Shown piece after piece: positions 1 through 10,259 of a stretch of DNA of 64,000 bases. The DNA is taken from NCBI RefSeq assembly GCF_021155775.2, contig NC_060232.1:34711089-34775088 (forward strand), given 5' to 3'. This DNA is from Neodiprion pinetum (lineage: Eukaryota; Arthropoda; Insecta; Hymenoptera; Diprionidae). The notes under the pieces were generated by a model that worked only from the letters and a program-made list of their open reading frames with translations, did not search any database and was not told where the DNA came from. Numbering within the stretch: position 1 is the first letter of the stretch; each line of letters opens with the position of its first letter. A program made the translations under genes and the position numbers.

Positions 1-13
1 ATTTCCACCCTAG

Positions 14-382
14 GTATTCGCCTATACCAAGAGGCAGCAAATTATGTCAGATGATATGTGCCTTGATGCAGCAAATCCACAGGGTCCTGTAAAAATTGTG
101 CGTTGTCACGGAATGGGAGGTAACCAAGCATGGGTTTATAATGATGAGGTAGGTTCACTATTGCAGTATTGTCCATTATTCTTGTACTGATAATTAGAGG
201 ACCAGAGTTTTGATATTTGAACATTTTTTCAGACAAAATTAATTAAGCATACAAACACTGGATACTGTTTGTCGAAACCACGACCAGGAGAACCGACTCA
301 GCCAGTGCTTGCTATATGCGAATCTCACAATCCTGGTCAAAAATGGATAATGCAGAGCAAATTTAAATGGCAAGCCAGCTAA
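14..382 (+). CDS. Polypeptide N-acetylgalactosaminyltransferase, C-terminal two exons (partial)
   Basis: Seen: the window opens inside an intron ending CCCTAG at 13. Exon 14-148 ends GATGAG before donor GTAGGT; the next exon, 233-382, follows a TTTTTTCAG acceptor and ends in TAA at 380-382. Both junctions are phase 0 and give 94 residues. They contain a CLD motif (MCLDAA), GGNQAW and GQKW (two QxW motifs) and further cysteines (RCHGMG, YCLSK, ICESH), as in a ricin-type beta-trefoil lectin. Family knowledge: GALNT/Pgant enzymes are Golgi type II membrane proteins that start mucin-type O-glycosylation by moving GalNAc from UDP-GalNAc to Ser/Thr; the lectin domain steers the enzyme to already glycosylated substrates. 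The catalytic domain and membrane anchor lie left of the window. The wording around CHGMGGNQAW resembles Pgant5/GALNT1-type members, but I would not fix the subfamily from this piece. Confidence 0.92.
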
Positions 383-3311
383 TACCGGGCAGTGAACGAA
401 GCCAAGAATAACTTGCAATAATTGTTGATCCATTAACTAAATTATGACACAAGGAATCAACTCTCGAATAGAGCTTTTGAAATGGAACCATAAGCAAAGT
501 TCTTATGGCTTCTGTGTAGATCACAAGCGGATAGTGATGCAGTTAAATCATTAAATAATAATGAAATGGACTATAGTTTTAATCGACCCCTGCCTTCGTC
601 CGAAAGAAGACAAATGTATGAGTTGATGAATCTTTTAGGGCTTATTTAGTGTTTATAGCAGTAATTTATTACTGCAATTTTTTACGGTTTGCCTTAATAA
701 TTTCGGCCGAGAATAAATCACAAAATTACAAGTCGCTGCGTACGGTATAGGGTGTTGCGATGATCTGTTACAGTGTGCAGACAGAGCAATTGAGTAAATT
801 TTTCACTACGCAGAAGAGGAAGCATATCAGACAACTGTTATAAATAAATAATTGTTGACATAGACATTAAATGAGACATATTTGTTAGTTTGGGATGAGT
901 GCAATGACGAAGTTTGTTAGTTCTGTCCTCTAAATTTTGAATGGATGCGAAATAAACACGTGTAATTGTCACAGATGTCTTTAACCAGACATCGAAGTGC
1001 AAGCTACGTCATTACTTGTTACAAAGTACAGTTAAGTACTCGTTGTTATAGTGCAGAAAAGGAGTTCTGGAGCTTTGTATCAATAATAATCAAATCTCCA
1101 TAAGAATCTGCATTTAAACGTTTTAAGATATTGATTCGGGGTTCTTCTAAAATTTAGAGCCCGACATAGATCGTCGTTAACGACCATTAATAGCAAAATT
1201 AAATTTCCCGTGATAAATTCTCATTTCTCTTGTGACTGAACAGTTACATGCTTTTTGTACTGATTTAAACTATTAATTACAAGGGATGTACACGACGATA
1301 CATGAACACCGGGCAAATAAATATTTAACTATTGGCAATAACCATTGAAGGTATTTAGATACGTTCATTTGTATTTGTTTATGAATAACATCGTGTATGA
1401 TCTTGAAACTCTTGATATTTGACGGATCTATACAGCTCGGCAAATTTTTTAATACTTATGGTGATGGTGCAACAGTTTACAATTTACAGCTTGAATATAT
1501 TTAATTATTCGTTTTAAGACTGCAGTATTTATTTTTGTACAGCCCAAGAATTGAGTTATATAATGTAGGTAAAAAAAAGTATGAAGGAGCTAAATTTTTT
1601 AATGTATTTAATCTTCTCGGATTCTTAAGTAGTAACTTTGTTGTAGCTCTATATACGAAGATCAGTATTTCGTGTACCCCCTCGCAATCTATTGATGCCT
1701 GGTAAATCGGAATTGTTGCTATCCCAATACTGCAGATTGATGGCCATTCAACAAGCCTTAGCATTTACGGACAATGTTCAATTAAACGGCCGGTAAACCC
1801 AAGATCGTTGCCATTGTAATCGTACCGCTATCAACCTTTGAATTTTACAACGAATATTTCAATTTTGCTGTATTTTTCTTACCATTTCTAATTTATGAGG
1901 TATCAATCAATAATCCATGCTGCCATGCCATGCCATGCCATGCTATGCTGTGCTGATACAAAGGCCGTTAGAATAATACGACTTTTGATAATTTAAAAAT
2001 ATTACGTTTCATTACTTTCACACGGTGATCATGTAAGGTCGCATGGCAAAAATTTTTAAACCTTCGAATTTTCAAAATAAATGGTACCCATAGTATGTGT
2101 GTGAAAAATCTAATCTTCACATGGATCACCCATTGCTCAGTTGATCTTGTACCACAGTGTTTTCAACTAAATCAAAGCTTTTCTTTGAAGCATTCTTAGA
2201 TACTAAACTAGAAAACATTCCTGACATACAAATTTGCTGATGCTAAATAGTTGAACATTACGTTTAGAACTGTACAAGATGAAGTAAATAACTTTTTGTT
2301 ATTGTAAAGTACCTAGATTAAAGGTTTATTGTAAAGACTGTTCATTAAGTATTTGCATTGCAAACAGCTATTGATATTGCAAATATTTTCGCATTACTTC
2401 ATACATTTGTAGCTTGCGAGTGAGTCTGATAGGCAGTGTTGAGGTAAATCTGATAAAGTGAAAAAAAAAGTGTTAAACAATTTCAACAATTTTCTATATT
2501 ACACATACATATATGAAGTATGTTCCATTTAAGAGCGTGAGACCTTCCTTCATTCCGGTACACTTTCAACTATATGACATTAATATAAATTGTCCATTGC
2601 TTTGTAGAGAATTATGACATAATATACAATACAAATCTTTGTTATACATCAAATTTTTCCTTTTTTCATGTATTAATCAGAAAAAATGTAATTCCAACTC
2701 CCGAAATCAAAGACTCAATTCTCATATTTCTGTAATTGTTAAACTGACTTATTCCTTATTTAATACTATTTCGATCTCGCTGGCGACATTTTTGTGCCTG
2801 AAATTGTTGTATAATTGTGAAAGGATCCACTTAGAAAAACATAGTATTTCAATAGGGTTTTAATTTTAATGACAGTACGGTAAGAGTGAAAACAAAACTG
2901 ATTACACCAACCATCCCGAGGATGTATTTTTTATTAAGCACGTCAGAACATTACATTGACTTCTAGTGGAATTGTGTAAACATTAAACGAAGTTGATGCT
3001 GCTTTGAACTCATATTATAAAGTTATATGGGGTACAGGATTCTTTATTATTTTAGTTTGTCAAGTTTTGCATTCATATTCACCAACTCTTCTTAAAAATT
3101 GATGAGTTCAACCCATGACAGGTATATTTTCTGCTTATTGTCAAGATTTTATTTCTTAAATGTGCTATAACATTTCTTCAAACTTCTTAGAGACCAGGTT
3201 TAACCTGCTTTAAGCTACTTTATTAGGCAATACTCAAGGATCCTGTACCTTTTGAGGGAAAATGAGAGGCAAGTTAAATAAACTGAAGTTCAAGATTAGT
3301 TGGAATAGGCG
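383..3311. other. GALNT 3' UTR and intergenic spacer
   Basis: AT-rich, with no convincing coding exon on either strand. It begins as the 3' UTR of the upstream GALNT gene. The only local structure I see is a short tandem of CATGC/TGCCA pentamers at about 1917-1955. The longest open stretches (for example 1501-1764 minus and 2639-2863 plus) have no recognisable protein character. Confidence 0.6.
712..717 (+). terminator. Candidate polyadenylation signals of the GALNT gene
   Basis: AATAAA occurs 330 nt after the stop codon, and again at 843, 951 and 1316. Any of these could end the GALNT 3' UTR. Which is used cannot be told without transcript ends. Confidence 0.4.
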
Positions 3312-3317
3312 TTTATT
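3312..3317 (-). terminator. RpL37A: Polyadenylation signal of RpL37A
   Basis: AATAAA on the minus strand, nine bases beyond the stop codon. This implies a very short 3' UTR, as is usual for ribosomal protein mRNAs. Confidence 0.8.
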
Positions 3318-3325
3318 GTTTAAAT

Positions 3326-4506
3326 TTACTGTTCCTTAACTTCACGCAGACGACGTACAGCTGACCTGACTGAAGCAGCTGCTGTGGTTGAATAAACCCA
3401 GGCACCTCCTGCTACAGTCCTCTTACAACGTTTGCAAGACCAAATACCAACTACACTTCGCTTCATTGCATCCTGTGAAGCAATGAAAAGAGTTACGATT
3501 AAAGTCTGTATTATAGAGTAAAAAAGTGAAAACTTGACAGTGATATGGAAGAAGTTTGAAATGTAACTTAAGGCAATTGTTGGACATCTTTGTAATTGAG
3601 AATTCATTATGTTTGGTGCTCAACTAATAGCGAATTCGACTTACAGAAAAACAACGCAAACTGGGGAGTTTGCAGTCAATGAAAAGGCAAGCAATTTAAT
3701 CAAACTACAATTACTCTACACTTTTGCTGGAAGTCGAGTTAGTCATAAGTGGATGGTTTTGAACAAAAGATCTACTCACCTTGCCACAAAACGTGCAAGT
3801 GTATTTGCTGTGTTGTGTGATTTCCATTTTCTTGACCATCTTCCTGAGGGAGGCACCATAACGGGTACCATATTTCCCAGTGATTCCAACCTTCTTTGTA
3901 CGCTTGGCCTGTAATATAAGACATGACGAATTAAGCATCGAATTTCAATCTTGAAACTCACACTGTAACTAAGTAACGAATCGTGGGAGAAAGATAAACA
4001 GTAATGAAGCACATATTCGTTCAGATAGCTGGATATTATTTTGAACGCAATTTAATCAATTTATTCGATCAAATTTTGTTAGCAATTGTAAACATCCATA
4101 ATAATGTGACACCATGTGAAGGAGGTAAACCAATTCCCCTGACACTGGCATTTAGCTTGAGGAAGGCACCATCAAGATGAAATTGCACGTTAGTATTGCA
4201 CTTTAAAATTTGAACTATAGCACTTTGACCACTTCTAGGCACTTGTTACCTTACCGTATAGGTAAAAAATTTGTAATCATTTGCTGAAAAGTAGAATTAT
4301 GATAGTCACATAACCACACATGAGTCAATCACGATAACCTAACCTAACAAAAATTGGGCGATATGGAAAACTCGTGAATTTGTGAATCTGGTCATAAAAT
4401 ATTGTCATGAATTAGTATACGAGCGATTTGAGTAAACAATGCTTTACGACATGTAACATATTTTTCACCGATTTCGTATTAAATACACGATTGCCTATCT
4501 TACCAT
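3326..4506 (-). CDS. RpL37A: Ribosomal protein L37a (eL43), complete, three coding exons
   Basis: Coding segments on the minus strand are 4506-4504 (ATG only), 3908-3780 and 3472-3326, with the stop at 3328-3326. They total 279 nt, or 92 residues plus stop, the usual length of this family. The protein begins MAKRTKKVGITGKYGTRYGA, keeps the four zinc-binding cysteines C39, C42, C57 and C60 (CTFC and CKRC), and ends RRLREVKEQ. Junctions: ATG|GTAAGA at 4504/4503; TTACAG|GCC into exon 2 at 3908; GGCAAG|GTGAGT out of exon 2 at 3780; TTCACAG|GAT into exon 3 at 3472. All are phase 0. Family knowledge: eL43 is a zinc-ribbon protein of the 60S subunit. A first coding exon holding only the initiator ATG, followed by a long intron 1 (595 nt), is common in ribosomal protein genes. 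The gene is divergent to the DHX36 gene. Confidence 0.97.
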
Positions 4507-4550
4507 TTTGTACAAGTTCCGACGACCGTCAAAAGAACCGGAAAAAGAGA
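4504..4550 (-). promoter_or_regulatory. RpL37A: 5'TOP-like leader and probable start site of RpL37A
   Basis: Reading the minus strand, the sequence just before the ATG starts with the pyrimidine run CTCTTTTTCC near 4550-4541, then GGTTCTTTTGACGG, about 45 nt upstream of the ATG. A C followed by an oligopyrimidine run at the cap site is the terminal oligopyrimidine (TOP) signature that couples translation of ribosomal protein mRNAs to mTOR signalling. The start position is inferred from this motif, not measured. Confidence 0.6.
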
Positions 4551-4899
4551 TGTTTTGCTATGAGTAGAGGTTTGGGGGAAACACGACAGTACCAAAGTCA
4601 AAACCATTTGTATTTACCCAGATTTCGAATTTTATCCGTGATTCAGTAAACAAGTATTAAAATCCTGCTTGAATTACTAGAAAAAATTTAATACAGTTGA
4701 AATATATACATTACAATGACACATTTTACGATTCGCAGGATTCAACGATGCAAGTTTTCTACTACGTGAGTCCGACACACAGTCGTAACTCATACGGCAG
4801 TATACGGGCACCTGTCCTATCGTATTTTCGCTGACCTGTCTGACGTGAGATACGTGCGTAAATATATTTAAAAACTAATAATATTCGTAGATATAAAAG
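4551..4899. promoter_or_regulatory. Bidirectional promoter between RpL37A and DHX36
   Basis: The RpL37A TOP-like start (about 4550, minus) and the DHX36 ATG (4900, plus) are head to head within about 350 bp. This interval must hold both core promoters and the DHX36 5' UTR. No TATA box is obvious for either gene. A repeat-free stretch around 4770-4860 contains several ACGTG/CACGT-like words. Confidence 0.6.
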
Positions 4900-7800
4900 A
4901 TGTCTTATCGACATGGACGCGGAGTAAGAAATGCATACGGTTCATATCGTCAAAGAGAGAATTCCGACGATATTAATGGTAACTTTCACAGTCGACTACT
5001 ATTTTTAGGTTATGTTATATTATGCTTATTGAGATCATATCCTATTGTTTATAATATTTATACATTGTATTACTTTACAATTAGCTTTATTTGATTATGA
5101 AACAAATATATCCGCGTGGAGTTGTGGATTTCACTATTATTTACCAGCGATATTTTGCAACGACCTGTATTTGATGAGTTTTGAGACACATCCCGTTGTA
5201 TTTTGTTATAATTCAAATTCACCAGACTATTATTAAATAATTCACATGCACGGATGTAATGCCTCTAGTGTAGAAAATATGATTCAAATTCAAAATTTGC
5301 TGATTTTACTCAAGTTGTATCACTTAAAAATTAAACAACTATACCTCTATGCTTAAATAGTTGAATATAACTTGATATTCATTTTGTCCACAGATGGTTC
5401 CAGCTACAATGCAGGAAATAGACAGAGTCGCGGGTCAGCTCAGGGGAGCCGTGGTAGAGGTCGCGGCGGTCATCCCCCATGGCTAAAAGGAAAAGAGATC
5501 GGGCTTTATTACAAGAAAAAAGCACAGAGTTCGCAGCAACCGACTCATGCCATTAGATTAAATCCGCACACTGAAAGAAAAATTAAAAACCTGTTAGAAT
5601 CGATGCCAAATACGAATTTCAGGCCAGCTTCTGGGACGGGAATGTGCGATGGCATTGATAGCAAGCTTAAGGCTAGGTACGATCACATAAATGACTCACA
5701 TTTCAAAAAAAATTTCCTGGAAATTGTGTCTGGTGATATTCAGCAAAATCTTACAAAGTCTATGCTTGCTAAATCAAAGCTTGTCCAAAACGATACTTAC
5801 GACAAGAGAGCAATTGAGGAACACAAAGAAAGGGTCGCGTCGCCTGGTTATCAAAAAATGTTAAAGTTCAGGGAAAAATTACCTGCTTTCAAAATGAGGC
5901 GGCAAGTCTTGGAGCTCATAGAAAAGAATCAAGTTGTAGTGATAAGTGGTGAAACTGGTGAGTGTTTTAATTATGTAATACATACATTTTGGAAGGAGAT
6001 ATGTTTCAAAAGTTAGCATTTAAAAATAAACCATCAAGGGCAAATTCCTTGATAATATCATTCTAAATGATTTCCCTACTTTTCTAAGCTCATATACATG
6101 TTTTCAGGTTGTGGCAAAACGACGCAGGTTGCCCAATTCATTCTAGATGATCAAATCGAGAGAGGAAATGGAAGTGTCACAAAAATTATTTGTACTCAAC
6201 CAAGGAGAATTTCAGCTATATCCGTAGCTGAACGAGTCGCTACAGAGAGAGCAGAAAGGCTTGGATGTTCCGTTGGCTTTCAAATTAGACTTGAGAAGTA
6301 AGGATTCGATGTGACAAATAACCTTATTTTACTGATTTGACAAAAAGTTCTACCTTGAAAGTTGAATTAAAAAAAAAATAATGTTTTCAGAGAGTTGTGC
6401 AGAGATTATGCGAGCATATTGTTCTGTACTACAGGCATGTTATTACAATTTCTGCATAGCAACCCAGCGTTAACTGATTGGTCTCATTTAATTCTTGATG
6501 AAATTCATGAAAGGAGCACGGAAAGTGACTTTATTATTACATTGTTGAAACAGATCATTCCACGGGTAAGTCTTCTGAAATGCGAAATGGTCATTTAATT
6601 TTGTAGAGTTAAAAGCGTCCAGACATCATTGTCTAAAATTTTTGCAGAGACCCAATCTCAAAGTGATTTTGATGAGCGCTACTCTGAATTCTGACCAGTT
6701 TTCAAAGTATTACAATAACTGTCCGAATATTCATATACCAGGTTTTACATATCCTGTTCAAGAATATTATTTGGAAGACGTACTCCAGTTTACTCGGTAA
6801 GTTGTAAGAAAACCTATCCTTACGTTACTTTCCAGCAACATAACCAGTACTATCTTAAGAATTTTATTTTAGTTTCAAATTCCCTCCTCCTCCTGAGATG
6901 CCAAATAATCACAGAAAGCACATGAAGAGGTATAAGAATCAGCAAAAAAAATCTGATGATTTCTTAGATTTTATTCAACCATATTTGCGGCATATCGAGT
7001 CTGAGGCAGGTACCTTACAAACACTTTAAATATTTGACCTAATAATGAATTATCTGATACATTTCTGATAGTGATTTATATTTACACAGAGAAAATATCC
7101 GCAATTTGTTATCGATCAACTTAGAAATCCAGTGAGTGAAGATTTGTCACTTGAACTTATTGCGGAACTGGTTCACTTTATATGTACAAACGAAGGTCCT
7201 GGTGCTATTTTGATATTTTTACCAGGAATGACTGATATTACAAAGTTAACGAGAATGCTGCTTGAATCTGGAGAATACCCATCAAGTGAGTAAAGCTGAG
7301 AATCTTCACAAATAACTAAAGTTTACTTCTTCATCTAATTTACTTTACATCAGACTAATTACCTTGAAATGAAATAGGTACATCAAAGTATCCGTTTTTT
7401 ATTGGACTGAAATACGTCTTTCCTCGAGGAGTATGTATTTCAGTGACAGAAATCAATTATTTTTCTAGGTAGGTTTATAGTTTACCCTTTGCATTCACGC
7501 CTGCCAACAGTGGATCAGAAACTTGTATTTGAAAGACCTCCGGATCGCGTGAGAAAGATAATAATAGCAACATCAATTGCTGAAACGTCCATAACAATAG
7601 AAGATGTTGTGTTTGTTATCGATTCTGGTAAAATGAAACTGAATAAATTTGACACCGATAACAATATAGAAACGCTATTGCCAGAGCCTGTCTCTTTGGC
7701 CAATGCCAAACAAAGGCGTGGAAGGGCTGGAAGGCAAGTTGAGTTTGCTCAAAAATGGAAAATTGTTGAAGTAACTCAGTCTTATTCTGACACATCGACG

Positions 7801-10001
7801 AATTGTTGATTGAAAATTATATTTTCTGTTCTAACAGAGTTCAACCTGGCAAATGTTATCATTTATATACAAAGGCCAGAGAAATGACAATGGACGAGTA
7901 TCCCTTACCAGAAATGTTACGAACGAGATTAGAACAAGTTATACTTCAGGCGAAAATTTTACAGCTTGGTAAAATAACGCCGTTTTTAGCAAGCGTAATA
8001 GATCCTCCAAATGCAAAAGCTGTCGAACTTTCTCTTCAGCTACTCATGACTCTGAATGCCCTTGATGAAGACGAACAGTTAACACCTCTAGGCTATCATT
8101 TGGCAAAAATACCACTTGACCCCAGAACGGGTAAGTAGAATTTATCTTTTCTCTATCCTGTAATACTCTTGTAATCGTTTATTCAATTTTTATTTTTATT
8201 TATCTTCTAGGAAAAATGATAATATTGGGAGCAATTTTTTCATGTGTCGAGCCAGTATTTTCAATAGCTGCCAGTCTGACTTACAAGGACGCGTTTTATT
8301 GTCCTTTGGGGAAAGAGGCTGAGGCTCAAAAACGGAAATTAGAACTAGGTTTAGGTCAGTACAGCGATCACATTGCACTTGCAGAGGCTCTTAGGCGGTT
8401 TGAAGAAGCAAAAACCAGAGGGTCTCCGGGATTCTTTTGTAGACAGTATTTTCTTTCATGGAACACTCTCAAGCTTTTAACAGACATGAAGAATCAGTTC
8501 GCCAAGTATCTGTGTGAGATGAACTTTCTTCACAGTGCAAATCCTAATGATGAACGTGCGAACAAAAATTCAAATAACTTGGCACTGGTTAAAGCGCTGG
8601 TTTGTGCCGGACTTTTCCCGAACGTTGCTATTGTTAAGTGAGTCATTCTTCATTCTTGTTTCTAGGCGGTTTAAAAGCTCTTTATTCCACTCTTTAATTC
8701 TTGGCTTTTTACAGGTCAGTCAGAAGACACGGTGCAAGCGTTGTTACTCCCCAAGACGGCAAAGTCAAGCTGCACCCGTCAAGTATAAATGAAAAATGTC
8801 AATCCTTTCCCAGCCCTTATTTGGTTTACTTCACCAAGCAGTTATCCTCAGCTATTTATCTACATGACACTACGAGTATTAGTCCTATGGGTTTGATATT
8901 CGCTGGTCCAAATAGTAAAATAGGTAAGTGTTAGTCAATGAATGACTCCTCTCTTATAAAAAAAGTACCACCAGAAATATATGCTAGTCACGGGAACCAT
9001 TCCGATTATTTTTTGAATGTTTTGGATTATGAAAGAAATTGCTATAACGGTCCGATTGAACATCGAAATTTGTATACCCCGCAACTTAAATTTTTATACC
9101 GACTTTTGTTTGTTACAGGAGAACAGAATGGAAAATGTGTTATGGCACTACCAGGTGCCCTCAGCTTTTTATGTGAACCGGAAACTGCGTTCATTGTTCA
9201 GGTAAAACCTCAAATGTCTGATACATTCATTCGGGGACAAGGGTCTGTCCATCAGAAAATGTAAATGCGTTTTTAACGGACAAATTCCAGCTGTATTATT
9301 GCCACGGCTATCCTGGATACGAGAGAAATCTTTTTGTCCGATAATAGCAATTCACGCCTTGCTTTCAATTTATGCACTTATTCAAAAAAGATATTCAAAT
9401 TCGAAGAATTTTAAACTACCTGTCGGTTCAACCATACTATGATGTAAAATAATTTTCAATGCCAGCGTATATTTCATGTTATTTAAAACCTGACAGTATA
9501 AGCTCTCTAACCGTTTCAAATTGAATAACACGGTAACATTTTGTTTCATTTTTTATTTTTCCGTTGTTACAGAAATTACGCGCTAAGTTGGAATGGCTGC
9601 TGGGATATAAAATCACTCACCCAGGGACGATAAAGTGGGACAGTGACGAAGGGGCGGTCTTGAAGTGAGTATTTGATATTGATTCACCAATAGTATTTTT
9701 TTATAAATTACAGTGATTCGCGTGATGAACATTTGAAGATTTTAATGGGGCCAAGATTTTTGGGATATCGAATCAAATTCTTGAATTTTTCATAATTGGG
9801 ATAAGAAATCTCGAAATCTTTCGCAACCTTCTGTAAGTCTTAGAATCATGGTAATTCATGATTCAACGGGATTTTCCACGGATCGCATTTTATTTCAGAG
9901 GTATGATCGAGCTTGTATCGCAAGGTGATGAGGAGATGGGGCTAGAATCTCGTACGTACCACGTGGGATTTGCCAATGAGACATACTCAGATTCTGATTG
10001 A
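4900..10001 (+). CDS. Dhx36: DHX36/RHAU-type G-quadruplex DEAH-box helicase, complete
   Basis: Fourteen coding exons: 4900-4978, 5394-5957, 6108-6297, 6391-6565, 6648-6796, 6873-7005, 7090-7285, 7469-7733, 7838-8130, 8211-8637, 8715-8923, 9119-9201, 9573-9664 and 9899-10001. They total 2958 nt, or 985 residues plus stop, close to vertebrate DHX36 (about 1000). In order: a short RGG-like Gly/Arg-rich N-terminus (to about residue 52); the DHX36-specific motif at about 53-70 (HPPWLKGKEIGLYYKKK), which caps the terminal tetrad of a G-quadruplex in this family; Walker A GETGCGKT (212-219); DEIH (314-317); SAT (346-348); IFLPG (472-476); TSIAETSIT (530-538); QRRGRAGR (577-584); then the winged-helix, HA2 and OB-fold regions. 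All catalytic motifs are intact. Family knowledge: it unwinds G-quadruplex RNA and DNA and acts on AU-rich mRNA and stress granules. The gene is divergent from RpL37A. Introns 6 and 8 appear to use GC donors. The ATG choice follows from exon 1 being open and the conserved spacing to the DHX36-specific motif. Confidence 0.95.
7006..7089 (+). other. Dhx36: GC-AG intron 6 of DHX36 with an overlapping GT decoy donor
   Basis: The preceding exon reads ATC GAG TCT GAG, followed by GCAGGTACC. Only a donor at GAG|GCAGGT, joined to the acceptor TTTACACAG|AGAAAATATCC, keeps the frame into RKYPQFVIDQL, which is needed for the downstream helicase domain. The GT four bases further on (GCAG|GTACCT at 7010) joined to the same acceptor gives a frame that stops after about 11 codons; the second AG of ACAGAG does not rescue it. 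GAG|GCAGGT is a good GC-donor match. A one-base assembly error is the main alternative. Confidence 0.7.
7734..7837 (+). other. Dhx36: GC-AG intron 8 of DHX36, splitting motif VI
   Basis: The exon ends GCT GGA AG and is followed by GCAAGTTGAG; the acceptor is CTAACAG|AGTTCAACC. Joining AG to A restores the last arginine (R584) of QRRGRAGR and continues VQPGKCYHLY, as expected for DEAH helicases. AAG|GCAAGT is the textbook GC-donor consensus. The nearest GT (GGCAA|GTTGAG) breaks the frame with either acceptor. This is the better supported of the two GC introns. Confidence 0.85.
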
Positions 10002-10220
10002 TAAATATCGATTCATAACGGTTTAATTTCATAAGTATATGAATAACTCATATATTTGTTTCTTTTTTTCAATATTTTTATTGTGCAAGAAACTTAGATG
10101 TGAGTATTATTCTTCAATTCCGCCTAGAACTAGCGCAAAGTGGAGGAATCGCAGCAATTTTCATTTCGTTGCTTGTTCTTGCTTGAATATATATACATGA
10201 TGATAATACTTCCTTAGAAA

Positions 10221-10226
10221 AATAAA
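10221..10226 (+). terminator. Dhx36: Candidate polyadenylation signal of DHX36
   Basis: AATAAA 220 nt after the DHX36 stop codon and followed by a GTGT-containing stretch. It is the first canonical hexamer after the stop. Confidence 0.6.
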
Positions 10227-10259
10227 TCTACGTGTATTCCAGTGTTGGAAATAATCGAC

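Noticed and set aside
4336..4348. AACCTAACCTAAC, two and a half units of the insect telomere repeat TTAGG
   Set aside because: Too short for an interstitial telomere; this word is common in insect genomes.
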